A stretch of 15,820 bases of DNA, from positions 1 to 15,820 of the forward strand of contig CALXTH010000190.1 of NCBI GenBank assembly GCA_944391365.1, in the 5' to 3' direction. Below the pieces are notes generated by a model that saw nothing but the letters and a program-made list of their open reading frames with translations, was not told the DNA's origin and did not search any database. A program made the translations under genes and the position numbers. This stretch comes from an uncultured Alphaproteobacteria bacterium (lineage in GTDB: Bacteria > Pseudomonadota > Alphaproteobacteria > RF32 > CAG-239). This document shows positions 5,935-13,074 of this stretch, piece after piece (the first letter of the stretch is position 1; each line of letters begins with the position of its first letter).

Positions 5935-7830
5935 TTACTCAGTAATCTTTATGTACAGATTGCCGGAAAGCGGTGTTACAGTAGTGTCTGTACCGGTATA
6001 GTTTGCCGTAACATAGATGCGGTAAACACCGGCTGTCAACCCGGTAGTATCGGCAAACGTCCACGTAAGTTTTCCAGCGCCATCGTCATCAACGCCAGCC
6101 GTAACAGGAGTTGTACCGTCAATATTGTAAACGGTATACACAACATTGTTTAAAGCACCTCCGGTTGCCGGAGTAGCCGCTGTAACTTCCACAGAAGGCT
6201 CTGTTTTAGGTTTCGTTATAACCGCTGCTTCGCTGTAAGTGTCAAGTAACTGTACGCTTTGTGCTTCAGCATATGAGGGGAAGGTCACAGTGACAGTGAG
6301 AGCCTTCTGCCATAACGCAGTCACGTCCATATTATCAGCGTTGCCGGCGGCAATTTCTGCAACAGGAGTTCCCGGGCCCGGAGTCAGCGACGCCGTATCC
6401 TGCCATTCCTGGAACTGATAACCGTCTTTGAACACATGGGGAATGTCCGCCGTGTCCGCACCCAGCAGCGCCTGTGCGTCCCCATTCTTGTTATACGGAA
6501 GTACAAAAGCGGTTTGATCCGCACCGTCTGTAGCATCGGTGTCCGCAGGTCCGTATTTAACTTTTCCCTCATCAAGCTGATAGGTTACGGTAAACAGATT
6601 GATTTCCGTATCAACACAGTCAACCTTATCAGATTCGCCGATACTGTTCTCCGCTTTGATTGTCGCCGTATATGTTTTGCCTGTCTCAAGCCAGACTGTT
6701 GCCGTTGTGCTTCCTGCGGCAAGACTTCCAGCAGCGAGCTCTCCTGCAGCGGCATCCGCAACAGTTGCATTGGTTGCCGTAGCGGAATCAATGGTATGCG
6801 CAACCGTTCCGGCAGTATCTGTATCCGTAATTTCAATTACAAAACCAGTTTCATTATCAGACTTATCCTCCCAAGTGAACACGGCTTTATACAACCCATC
6901 AGCAGTGGTTGTTGTTCCGTCAAGAATCTGATAGCCGGTTCCGTTGTTAAAGATTGTCTCTGTTAAATCAAAATTATCAGGGGCAACAGGACTGGTGTTG
7001 TAAATATTCTTTTCCAGTTTAATTGTTGCTTTTGAAATATTTCCGGCATCTATTTTTATTCTGTCAAAGTAGGTGGCGAGCACCTTGTTGCCGGCATTGT
7101 AAAAAATCACGCCAAAAAAAGAGTCTCCTCCGGCATCGGCGGTATCGGTTGTGTAGGTTATTTTCCACTGATTTGTCGCACTGTTCGACTCTGATACACC
7201 GGCAACTCCATTCCATGACCCGGTGTTTTTAGTGGCTGTTTCTACATCTACTTGCCCCGCACCAGCATTAGAAGCATCAAACAGACCATATATTATGTGG
7301 TCCAGTTCATCAATATCGTAGAACGTCACACTCACGTCCGCATCACCCTGCGCTAGTGTAACATCCGCCGGCTTCAGATTGAATGTGATAGCCGTAACAC
7401 CGCCGGAAAGATCCGCTGTCGCTTTCGCGGAAAGGACAGGTTTTGTAGAATCCGCTGATGTACCGTCCGCCGCTGGTTCGTAACCGGTCAGCGTGAGGTT
7501 CCATGTTTTTACTTCAAGATACAGCGTCAATCCCGCTTTAAGCTCGGCGTAGGTCAGCTTATCTGCTTTCACTGCATCACCATCATCATCATCTGTAATC
7601 TGATATACCAATGCGCTTGCCCGATCCTCTGTCCAGTCTGACGGCAGAATAGTTCTGGACGATGAACCGACACTGGCAGTGACATACAGAACCGGCATTT
7701 TTCCGGAATCGGCTGATGATCCCGATGGGTCTTTCAGCGACGCGCCCAGTGCATTACTGCAGGAAATAAACGCCATAACTGCACCAAGCACAAGCCCCGC
7801 TGAAAGAAACCTAGAAAATGTGTGTTTCAT
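5935..7830 (-). CDS. Large surface lipoprotein with Fn3-like, InlB B-repeat-like and Ig-like domains
   Basis: The start is ATG 7830 (MKHTFSRFLSAG), chosen for the GGAGGAAAAC directly upstream; the open frame extends 19 codons further without such a site. The 631-residue product has a signal peptide with lipobox FISC (Cys24). The N-terminal part (about 45-275) is beta-rich and Thr/Asp-rich with no family I recognise. A fibronectin-III-like domain follows (about 281-405: PVAPDNFDL, AVFTWEDKSDNETGFVIEI, YTATIKAENSIGES). Next is a diverged B-repeat (about 412-508: FTVTYQLDEG, DGYQFQEWQD, VTALW), then a C-terminal Ig-like module. No catalytic motif is seen, so adhesion or a scaffold role at the cell surface is inferred. 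It is the last gene of the envelope operon. A B-repeat is also present in the FGE lipoprotein at 24-1205. Confidence 0.88.
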   Translation of the reverse strand: MKHTFSRFLSAGLVLGAVMAFISCSNALGASLKDPSGSSADSGKMPVLYVTASVGSSSRTILPSDWTEDRASALVYQITDDDDGDAVKADKLTYAELKAGLTLYLEVKTWNLTLTGYEPAADGTSADSTKPVLSAKATADLSGGVTAITFNLKPADVTLAQGDADVSVTFYDIDELDHIIYGLFDASNAGAGQVDVETATKNTGSWNGVAGVSESNSATNQWKITYTTDTADAGGDSFFGVIFYNAGNKVLATYFDRIKIDAGNISKATIKLEKNIYNTSPVAPDNFDLTETIFNNGTGYQILDGTTTTADGLYKAVFTWEDKSDNETGFVIEITDTDTAGTVAHTIDSATATNATVADAAAGELAAGSLAAGSTTATVWLETGKTYTATIKAENSIGESDKVDCVDTEINLFTVTYQLDEGKVKYGPADTDATDGADQTAFVLPYNKNGDAQALLGADTADIPHVFKDGYQFQEWQDTASLTPGPGTPVAEIAAGNADNMDVTALWQKALTVTVTFPSYAEAQSVQLLDTYSEAAVITKPKTEPSVEVTAATPATGGALNNVVYTVYNIDGTTPVTAGVDDDGAGKLTWTFADTTGLTAGVYRIYVTANYTGTDTTVTPLSGNLYIKITE

Positions 7831-7855
7831 GTTTTCCTCCTGTGAAACATTTAAA

Positions 7856-7893
7856 AAAAATCCCCTGTGGTGTTTTTTCAGACACACGCACCA
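7856..7893 (-). terminator. Weak terminator or attenuator in the leader of the Fn3 lipoprotein gene
   Basis: On the minus strand TGGTG pairs with CACCA around a long loop. It is followed by CAGGGGA and eight T residues, about 20 bases before the lipoprotein's ribosome site. It could partly end transcription from the upstream lipoprotein gene. The stem is short. Confidence 0.3.
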
Positions 7894-7934
7894 GGATTCC
7901 GCCGTATCAGCAATGACACAGCGGTTTATACGAT

Positions 7935-7960
7935 TTTTACGGAATATATCTTCCGTAAAA
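7935..7960. repeat. Perfect 10-bp inverted repeat between the two lipoprotein genes
   Basis: TTTTACGGAA and TTCCGTAAAA pair around TATATC. On the plus strand it is followed by CCTGTAACTTTTTT, on the minus strand by no clear U-tract. It may be a processing site, an operator or a terminator; a second short stem (ATAGGC/GCCTAT, 7988-8007) lies beside it. Confidence 0.55.
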
Positions 7961-8012
7961 CCTGTAACTTTTTTCCCCTATCATACATAGGCTGTTACCG
8001 GCCTATTTGCGG

Positions 8013-8489
8013 CTAACTTTCAGTAACAGTAATTGCCGCCGCATCCCGGTAGCGGTTGCCGATAATATTTGTTACCTGAACTTCTACCGTATACTTGCCA
8101 GGCGCCAGCCGCAGCCCATTCGTGTTTATATATTGAAAATCCATCGTTCCCGGAACAAGCGTATATTCTTTTCCGTCTGAACCGGTCAGTTTCCACGAAT
8201 ACGATACGTATTTTTCGCTTACCGACAAACGGAGCGCCATCAGCTCTATCACGCTATACTCATCGTATGGCAGCAGCGAACTGAGCGTCATTATCTGATC
8301 AGCCGCATGTTCCGTATCCTCCTCAGACGTCTCATAGATAAACAGATCGTTATATTCAGTAAGCATTTTTTCCGGTGACATTCTGCAGGAAACAAACACC
8401 ATGCACAGTATGCACACCACGCACAGAAAAAACAGCGGACATTCTACTTTGGCAGTTGTACGCCGCACCGTGAAACGTTCGGAAAACAA
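8013..8489 (-). CDS. Small lipoprotein of unknown function
   Basis: The open frame extends back into the upstream gene, but AAAGGAGGTG at 8498-8507 sits eight bases before TTG 8489, which I take as the start. This gives 158 residues (MFSERFTVRRTTAK...). A basic N-terminus and a hydrophobic core end in the lipobox FVSC, so the protein is exported and lipid-anchored. The remainder has a short helical part (MSPEKMLTEYND) and a beta-rich C-terminal half (YVSYSWKLTGSDGKEY, LRLAPGKYTVEVQVTN) resembling a small Ig-like or bacterial surface domain. No named family is recognised. It follows the WD40-barrel gene within 20 bases and is probably co-transcribed and functionally linked with it. Confidence 0.75.
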   Translation of the reverse strand: MFSERFTVRRTTAKVECPLFFLCVVCILCMVFVSCRMSPEKMLTEYNDLFIYETSEEDTEHAADQIMTLSSLLPYDEYSVIELMALRLSVSEKYVSYSWKLTGSDGKEYTLVPGTMDFQYINTNGLRLAPGKYTVEVQVTNIIGNRYRDAAAITVTES

Positions 8490-8505
8490 TTTTGCATCAC
8501 CTCCT

Positions 8506-10455
8506 TTATTTTTTTTCTGTGCCGAATCGGAATGTATAACCGGCAGATGTATATCCCGAAAAACCGAAATTCGTATCATACTCGATACCTCCGCCAACAC
8601 GGACGCCAAAAAATTCCGCTCCGGCAAAAAGTGACATCACGGTGCCAAACCGTGGAGTTCCCGCAACGCTTGAACTCACGCTGGTATTCCATAAAAACCG
8701 CATATTCGCTCCGACATCAGCCTGAACAAATACACGGATAAAATCCGTAGGATAAAACTCAAGTCCTCCGCACGCACACAGAGCCACGCTGTATACAGAC
8801 GGCGGATTCAGATATTCCGTCGGTGTCTCATACTTGTACGGGAAATCGCCGGCAGGCAGGCTGTCTCTCAGCGAAAGAGTTCCGCCAAAAAAGAACCGGG
8901 AAGACACTGAATAAAAATACCCCGCATTCAGATGCAGCGTAAAACGGTACAGATCGGTATCAATACTGCCGATTCCAGCGGAAACTGTGACATGATGAGC
9001 CGAATTATTCTTTTGTTGTCCCTGATTTTCCGTTGCGTCTGTACCGGCGCCTGTTCCTGCGGTGGTACTACCAGTGCCGGTACTTTGTTCACCGGCGCCT
9101 GCTTCAGCATCTTGATTGCCAGTGCTATTCTGCCCCGCACCCTGTCCAGTAGCAGTACTACCAGTGCCACCATGCCCTGCACCCTGTTCACCAGCGCTTC
9201 CACCGGTTCCGGTACTTTGTTCACCATCGCCGTTGCCTGTGCCACTCTGTCCCGTACCGGCGCCTGTTCCTGCGGTGGTACTACCAGTGCCACTCTCCCC
9301 TACGCTCTGTTCAGTGCCACCGCTTCTCCCCGTTCCTGGAACAGCGGAATTTCTGCCGCTTACGGCACTGTTTTTACCGTCTGAAACCTGCAATCCATCC
9401 TGTGGCGGTAAATTGCCCGACTGCTTCCCGCTACCTGTTCCGGCAGCAACGGAGGTTTGCTTGTGACCGCTGTTATCATCGATGTCCCATAAGAACAGAC
9501 AGCCGTTTTCACATCCAACAAGAATATTTTTACCGGCAGGATTAAACGCTATCGAATTTATAGAAGAAATCTGATCTTCCGTTTCCTTTTCTCCGTTATT
9601 ACAAAGAGAAGGAATTTCAGCGGCGATATTTCCCGAAACGGTATCGTACACTTTTATTCCGCCGTCTTTTACGGCGAACGCAATAAGTGCACCGTCACCG
9701 CTGAACGACGCAGTTTGTACCGCGCCGGTTTCCTGAATAGTCAGCGGATTGCTTCCGTCAATACCTGAAACAATAAGATTTTCTTCGTCAGCGGCATAAA
9801 AGATTTTTGTGCCGTCGGGACTAATTACGGCGGGCAGAGCGTTTTCCACGTTGCAGTGAAATTCGTTTATCAGACTGTATGACGACAAATCCCACACAAG
9901 AGCCTGCCCGTCCAACGAAGTAGAAACAGCTACCGGTTTTTCAGACTGTTTTGCCGTCTCAATCCGGAACACAGTACCATTGTGCCCACCAAGTTTTTTC
10001 TGAATAACTTGTGATGTATATCTCAACAAGAAACTCAACAAAAAATATGAATTCAAATTTTTTCCGCCGGAGGGAATAAGCACTGAATAGTCACTGTCAA
10101 AATCAGCATCAAGAATATTCTTATCAGGATCTGTTTTCAAAAGAGTTGACAGTTCAAAATTATCTATTGAATTTACGCAGATGATTCCGCCGTCACATAC
10201 TACCAGCAGATTCCGGCTGTCCTGACTGAATTTTATAGAAATGACATCACCGGGATAATCAGTGCAGACATCAATAACCGAACATGAATCCGTATCCCAG
10301 AAAGCAACCTGGTTTTCCCATGCTGCCGCAAAAAAACGTCCGTCGGGACTGAACACACATGATGAAACCGGAGACTGCGTACACAAAAGATATTCCTGTG
10401 CAAAAACGGTATACGGAACAGAGACAAATATCAAAATCATGCAGGTTTTTTGCAT
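8506..10455 (-). CDS. WD40 beta-propeller fused to an outer-membrane beta-barrel-like domain
   Basis: I use ATG 10455 (MQKTCMILIFVSVPYTVFAQ), whose signal peptide is cleaved after a plausible Ala-Gln; GTG 10464 three codons upstream is equally possible and neither has a strong ribosome site. Domain order is signal peptide, WD40-like propeller (about 22-340, repeats such as VSSCVFSPDGRFFAAAWENQVAFWD, INSIAFNPAGKNILVGCENGCLFLWD), a Gly/Ser/Thr/Gln-rich linker (about 365-480), then a C-terminal segment (about 490-649). The last segment has alternating aromatic strands (FTLHLNAGYFYSVSSRFFFGGTLSL, VFVQADVGANMRFLW, GYTSAGYTFRFG), typical of a small outer-membrane barrel. The barrel would anchor the propeller at the outer membrane, with the linker as a flexible tether. 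It probably works with the two lipoproteins encoded downstream. Propeller and signal peptide are clear; the barrel is inferred from strand pattern. Confidence 0.88.
   Translation of the reverse strand: MQKTCMILIFVSVPYTVFAQEYLLCTQSPVSSCVFSPDGRFFAAAWENQVAFWDTDSCSVIDVCTDYPGDVISIKFSQDSRNLLVVCDGGIICVNSIDNFELSTLLKTDPDKNILDADFDSDYSVLIPSGGKNLNSYFLLSFLLRYTSQVIQKKLGGHNGTVFRIETAKQSEKPVAVSTSLDGQALVWDLSSYSLINEFHCNVENALPAVISPDGTKIFYAADEENLIVSGIDGSNPLTIQETGAVQTASFSGDGALIAFAVKDGGIKVYDTVSGNIAAEIPSLCNNGEKETEDQISSINSIAFNPAGKNILVGCENGCLFLWDIDDNSGHKQTSVAAGTGSGKQSGNLPPQDGLQVSDGKNSAVSGRNSAVPGTGRSGGTEQSVGESGTGSTTAGTGAGTGQSGTGNGDGEQSTGTGGSAGEQGAGHGGTGSTATGQGAGQNSTGNQDAEAGAGEQSTGTGSTTAGTGAGTDATENQGQQKNNSAHHVTVSAGIGSIDTDLYRFTLHLNAGYFYSVSSRFFFGGTLSLRDSLPAGDFPYKYETPTEYLNPPSVYSVALCACGGLEFYPTDFIRVFVQADVGANMRFLWNTSVSSSVAGTPRFGTVMSLFAGAEFFGVRVGGGIEYDTNFGFSGYTSAGYTFRFGTEKK
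9041..9291 (-). repeat. 38-base direct repeat within the Gly/Ser/Thr linker coding region
   Basis: The same 38 bases lie at 9041-9078 and 9254-9291, 213 bases apart and in frame, and the DNA between them is made of partial copies. Recombination between the copies would shorten or lengthen the linker by 71 residues without changing frame. Confidence 0.85.
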
Positions 10456-10465
10456 AACTTTCACT

Positions 10466-10720
10466 TTAACACCACGGCTTGTCTATCCGAAAAAGATAGT
10501 TTACCGTACCCGGCAGGGAATACAAGCATAGTAAAATTGCACTCTTTTCTACAGCGCGGAGCACCAGATACTCTATGAGAAAAAACGGCACATTCTGTGT
10601 GTTAAACAGTCTGTGGTAAAACCTCTCCAATGCCTGTTGCTGATATATTATCAAAATGTGGGAAAACAACTTTGTTGTTTTGTATTTAATACTTAAAATC
10701 AGTCCGGACAACTTTTCCAT
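10466..10720 (-). CDS. Possible small hypothetical protein at the head of the envelope operon
   Basis: This 84-residue open frame starts at ATG 10720 behind CAAGG, about 24 bases after a minus-strand TATACT. Its TAA ends one base before GTG 10464 of the WD40-barrel gene. Such tight spacing would explain why that gene lacks an obvious ribosome site, through translational coupling. The protein is Leu/Tyr/Phe-rich with no motif I recognise and no clear signal peptide. It may be a real leader gene or just an open 5' leader; only its position argues for it. Confidence 0.4.
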   Translation of the reverse strand: MEKLSGLILSIKYKTTKLFSHILIIYQQQALERFYHRLFNTQNVPFFLIEYLVLRAVEKSAILLCLYSLPGTVNYLFRIDKPWC

Positions 10721-10743
10721 AAAATCAACCTTGACGGATTAAA

Positions 10744-10749
10744 AGTATA
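10744..10749 (-). promoter_or_regulatory. Possible -10 box of the envelope operon
   Basis: TATACT on the minus strand lies about 24 bases before ATG 10720. A matching -35 at 17 bases is not convincing. Confidence 0.35.
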
Positions 10750-10774
10750 ACACGCAGACTATGTGGATAACAGA

Positions 10775-10810
10775 GTAAACAACGCACAGTTTTTTGTGCG
10801 TGAATTACTC
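10775..10810. repeat. Imperfect hairpin repeat B, copy 2
   Basis: It matches 1398-1433 at 32 of 36 positions. It folds with CGCACA/TGTGCG near the loop and GAGTAA/TTACTC at the base, separated by an internal loop. It lies 41 bases beyond the cat stop, where on the minus strand it could terminate that gene (TTGTTTACT follows the inner stem). Confidence 0.75.
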
Positions 10811-10850
10811 AATTCTTAACCAATCGGCTCTACTCCAATCTACAGGCATA

Positions 10851-11480
10851 TCATCCTTCTATCAATTCCTGTAACTCCCTAAGAAACCGGCAAAGATGGA
10901 AACCGTCACAAACGGCATGGTGCACCTGCACAGACAAGGGAAGAAATCTGCGTCCGTTTTCCTCGTAAAACTTTCCCATCGTAAAATCGTAAAAACAGGA
11001 AGCAGATAATCATAGCCCTTTTGCAGATTCAAATTAAAGCCTTCAAAACTTGTCCAAGGAATCATGGAAACAGGAAAAACATTTTCCGGCATTCCGGTTT
11101 TCCAAGTAAACCTTTTCTGTCCCCAATTGTGCCATATCATGTTCGTACCTGGAACAAAAAGTATCATAATCGGAAGAATATTCAGTCCATAATTCGGAAA
11201 AAGTTTCAGTGTCTTTATGAAACACAGTATAGGATGGAAACATTTCCGAATAAATCCCCGGTTCTCCTTTTTTGTCCAGATCCGTTCTGAATTCTTCGTG
11301 ACGGTTCACCACCGTGGTAATATAATACAGCATTGCAGGATACAGTTTCCTGTTTTCTTTTTTTATCCGGGTGATATCCAGTTTTACAGTCATGCTATAA
11401 GTGCAGGGAACATTTGTAAAATAATGTTCAAAATATCCTTTCCGGCTCCATGTAGTCATGTGGATTTTTTCAAACAACAT
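10851..11480 (-). pseudogene. cat: Chloramphenicol acetyltransferase (class A type), broken by two frameshifts
   Basis: The start is ATG 11480 (MLFEKIHMTTWSRKGYFEHYF) behind AAGGAG. Three frames together give the whole family: the N-terminal half reads to YLENRN, then MPENVFPVSMIPWTSFEGFNLNLQKGYDYLLPVFT. Last come GKFYEENGRRFLPLSVQ and VHHAVCDGFHLCRFLRELQEL with the catalytic His of HHAVCDG, ending at TGA 10851. The first shift near 11090 fits loss of two bases. The second is an exact 8-bp tandem duplication (10979-10986 and 10987-10994), and removing one copy restores the frame. As it stands, translation stops at 11043, before the catalytic His. The repaired length of about 207 residues is normal for the family. 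The enzyme would transfer acetyl from acetyl-CoA to chloramphenicol, but this copy should be inactive. Confidence 0.88.
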
Positions 11481-11624
11481 TTCACACACTCCTTTTTTTT
11501 AAGGATTTTTTCCACCGGCATTTAGTATCACGATAAAACAAATCCAGTGTTTGACCTTACTTCACTTTTTTATAAACCAAAAATTTTTTCCAATACCGGA
11601 AACTCTTCTCCGGCGTCAGAAATA

Positions 11625-12097
11625 TTACTTTCCGGAATCTTCTTGTTTTTTGTACACATATTTAATCTCAGGAACCGCTGTCTCATCTAGAGTGCAGGAA
11701 GAAAATTCCTCCGTGGAAATAAAACCGTATTTTTCGTAAAAGTGTCTGGCAGAATAATTTTCCTTAAATACCAACAAATAAATTCCGGCACATTCCGTTT
11801 CTTTCAGTTCGACAAGGGCAAAGCCCTGAAGAGCCTCCCCGAATCCCTGTCCTGTATATCCGGGAAGAATATATATGGAATAGATTTCATTCCAATCCGG
11901 AAAGTCGGCAGACCTGGATTTTCCGAAACTGCAAATCCCCACAGGTTTTTCGTTTCCCGGTTTACAACAAAAGGCAAGAAAAGTATTCTTCCTGGCTCAT
12001 CAATTTTAGAAGCTCAAAAGCCTTTGGGAATTGAGTCAAGAAAAGAAGGGAAACAATTTTTTGTAAAAATGGTTCTGATATACCGTAACTCAAACAC
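11625..12097 (-). pseudogene. GNAT-family N-acetyltransferase, frameshifted
   Basis: The C-terminal part is clear: TFLAFCCKPGNEKPVGICSFGKSR, WNEIYSIYILPGYTGQGFGEAL (the acetyl-CoA-binding Q/RxxGxG/A motif in GYTGQGFG) and NYSARHFYEKYGF, ending at 11625. This frame is closed upstream by a stop at 11997-11999. The N-terminal part appears in other frames: GTG 12097 gives MFELRYIRTIFTKNCFPSFL then a stop, and a third frame gives KAFELLKLMSQEEY. At least one and probably two frameshifts (near 12030 and 12000) are needed to join them. The GTG overlaps the end of the HD-domain gene, suggesting an original operon. The substrate is unknown. Assembly errors could account for the shifts. Confidence 0.7.
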
Positions 12098-12662
12098 CCA
12101 ATTCTTCGTGCCGGGCTCTCATTCCTTCAAGACAGCGGAGAATTACGTCGTTTAATTCCATTCCCAACATTTGGGAACCTTCTTTTATCACATCCCGGTT
12201 ACAGCCTGCTGCAAAGGCAGGGGTTTTGAATTTTTTTGTTACGGATTTTAATTCCATGTCCATAACACTTTTTGAAGGCCGTGCCATGGCACAGGCAAAA
12301 ATAAGCCCGGTCAATTCATCTATGGTGTACAAAACTTTTTCCATTCTGGTAACCGGTTCCACATCACAGCATAATTTCCAGCCGTGACTTTGAATGGCGT
12401 GGATAAGATCATCACTGATGGCAGGAAAAGAAGCCCGCTCGCTTTCAAGAATTTCCTTTACTTTTACACAATGCTGTTCAGGATATTTTTCAAAATCAAG
12501 GTCGTGGAGAAGCCCCGTAACCTGCCAAAACTCACTGTCCTCCCCTTCCTGCTCTGCCCAGTATCCCATAACAGCAGAAACTGTAAGGCAATGCCGGCGG
12601 AGTGTACTTCCGGTTACATATTTATCAAGTAATTTTTGCGCTTCAGTTATAGTCATGCTCAT
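12090..12662 (-). CDS. HD-domain hydrolase
   Basis: This 190-residue cytoplasmic protein starts at ATG 12662 behind AAAGGGGGATTA. It shows the HD metal-ligand pattern: His24 (LRRHCLTVSAVM), His53-Asp54 (GLLHDLDFEKYPEQH), His93 (IQSHGW) and Asp115 (TIDELTG). Relatives of this small HD family are annotated as hydrolases or phosphohydrolases without a defined substrate, and I cannot assign one. The conserved FACAMARPSKSVMDME and KKFKTPAFAAGCNRD blocks are typical of this subfamily. It overlaps the start of the broken GNAT gene and heads a decaying set with cat. A run of nine G (12716-12724) lies about 54 bases upstream and may affect expression. Confidence 0.88.
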   Translation of the reverse strand: MSMTITEAQKLLDKYVTGSTLRRHCLTVSAVMGYWAEQEGEDSEFWQVTGLLHDLDFEKYPEQHCVKVKEILESERASFPAISDDLIHAIQSHGWKLCCDVEPVTRMEKVLYTIDELTGLIFACAMARPSKSVMDMELKSVTKKFKTPAFAAGCNRDVIKEGSQMLGMELNDVILRCLEGMRARHEELGV

Positions 12663-13074
12663 ATTAATCCCCCTTTAAAAGAATACCACAAAAAAGAAAT
12701 TCTTCAAAGAGAGTTGGGGGGGGGCACCAGCTCATAACACTTTGTATGATAAAGGAAAAGAAGAACCTTGCCGAATATTGCACACACTTTCCACCGGAAA
12801 CTGTAAAACCGGCTAAAGTCCAGGTTTTAATAAAAACCGGAAAATCTTATAATGATTTTTTAGCACTAATAAAACCTTTTTATATTCCCGTTTACAAAAA
12901 TATTTCCTGCAAGTATTGAGATAATTAAACTAATAAAAATTATTTTCTTTATTTTCTTAAAATCGAATAAAAATGAAAAAGTTGCTTTCAGGATATTTCC
13001 GGCAGCAGCTTATGTTATCGCAAAAAAATATTCAACAGCTAAATGTGGTAAATTACATTACAATTCATTTAGGG
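12663..13074. other. Intergenic region upstream of the HD gene
   Basis: About 410 mostly AT-rich bases contain the G9 tract and no convincing gene. One open frame at 12746-12919 (+) would encode 57 residues (MIKEKKNLAEYCTHF...), but it lacks a ribosome site and any recognised motif. It is noted here only in case it is a gene remnant. No tRNA or clear terminator was seen. Confidence 0.55.
12716..12724. repeat. Homopolymer G9 tract upstream of the HD gene
   Basis: Nine consecutive G on the plus strand (C9 on the minus strand) stand 54 bases before ATG 12662. Slippage in such tracts is a known switch of promoter strength in Treponema and other pathogens. No clear -35/-10 pair was identified beside it. 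Confidence 0.6.

Noticed and set aside
8928..9466. Long open frames opposite and alongside the WD40-barrel linker
   Set aside because: They arise from low-complexity GC-rich repeat DNA; the minus-strand frame with domains on both sides is the real one.
12746..12919. 57-codon plus-strand open frame after the G9 tract
   Set aside because: No ribosome site and no recognised motif. Kept only as a note in the intergenic entry.
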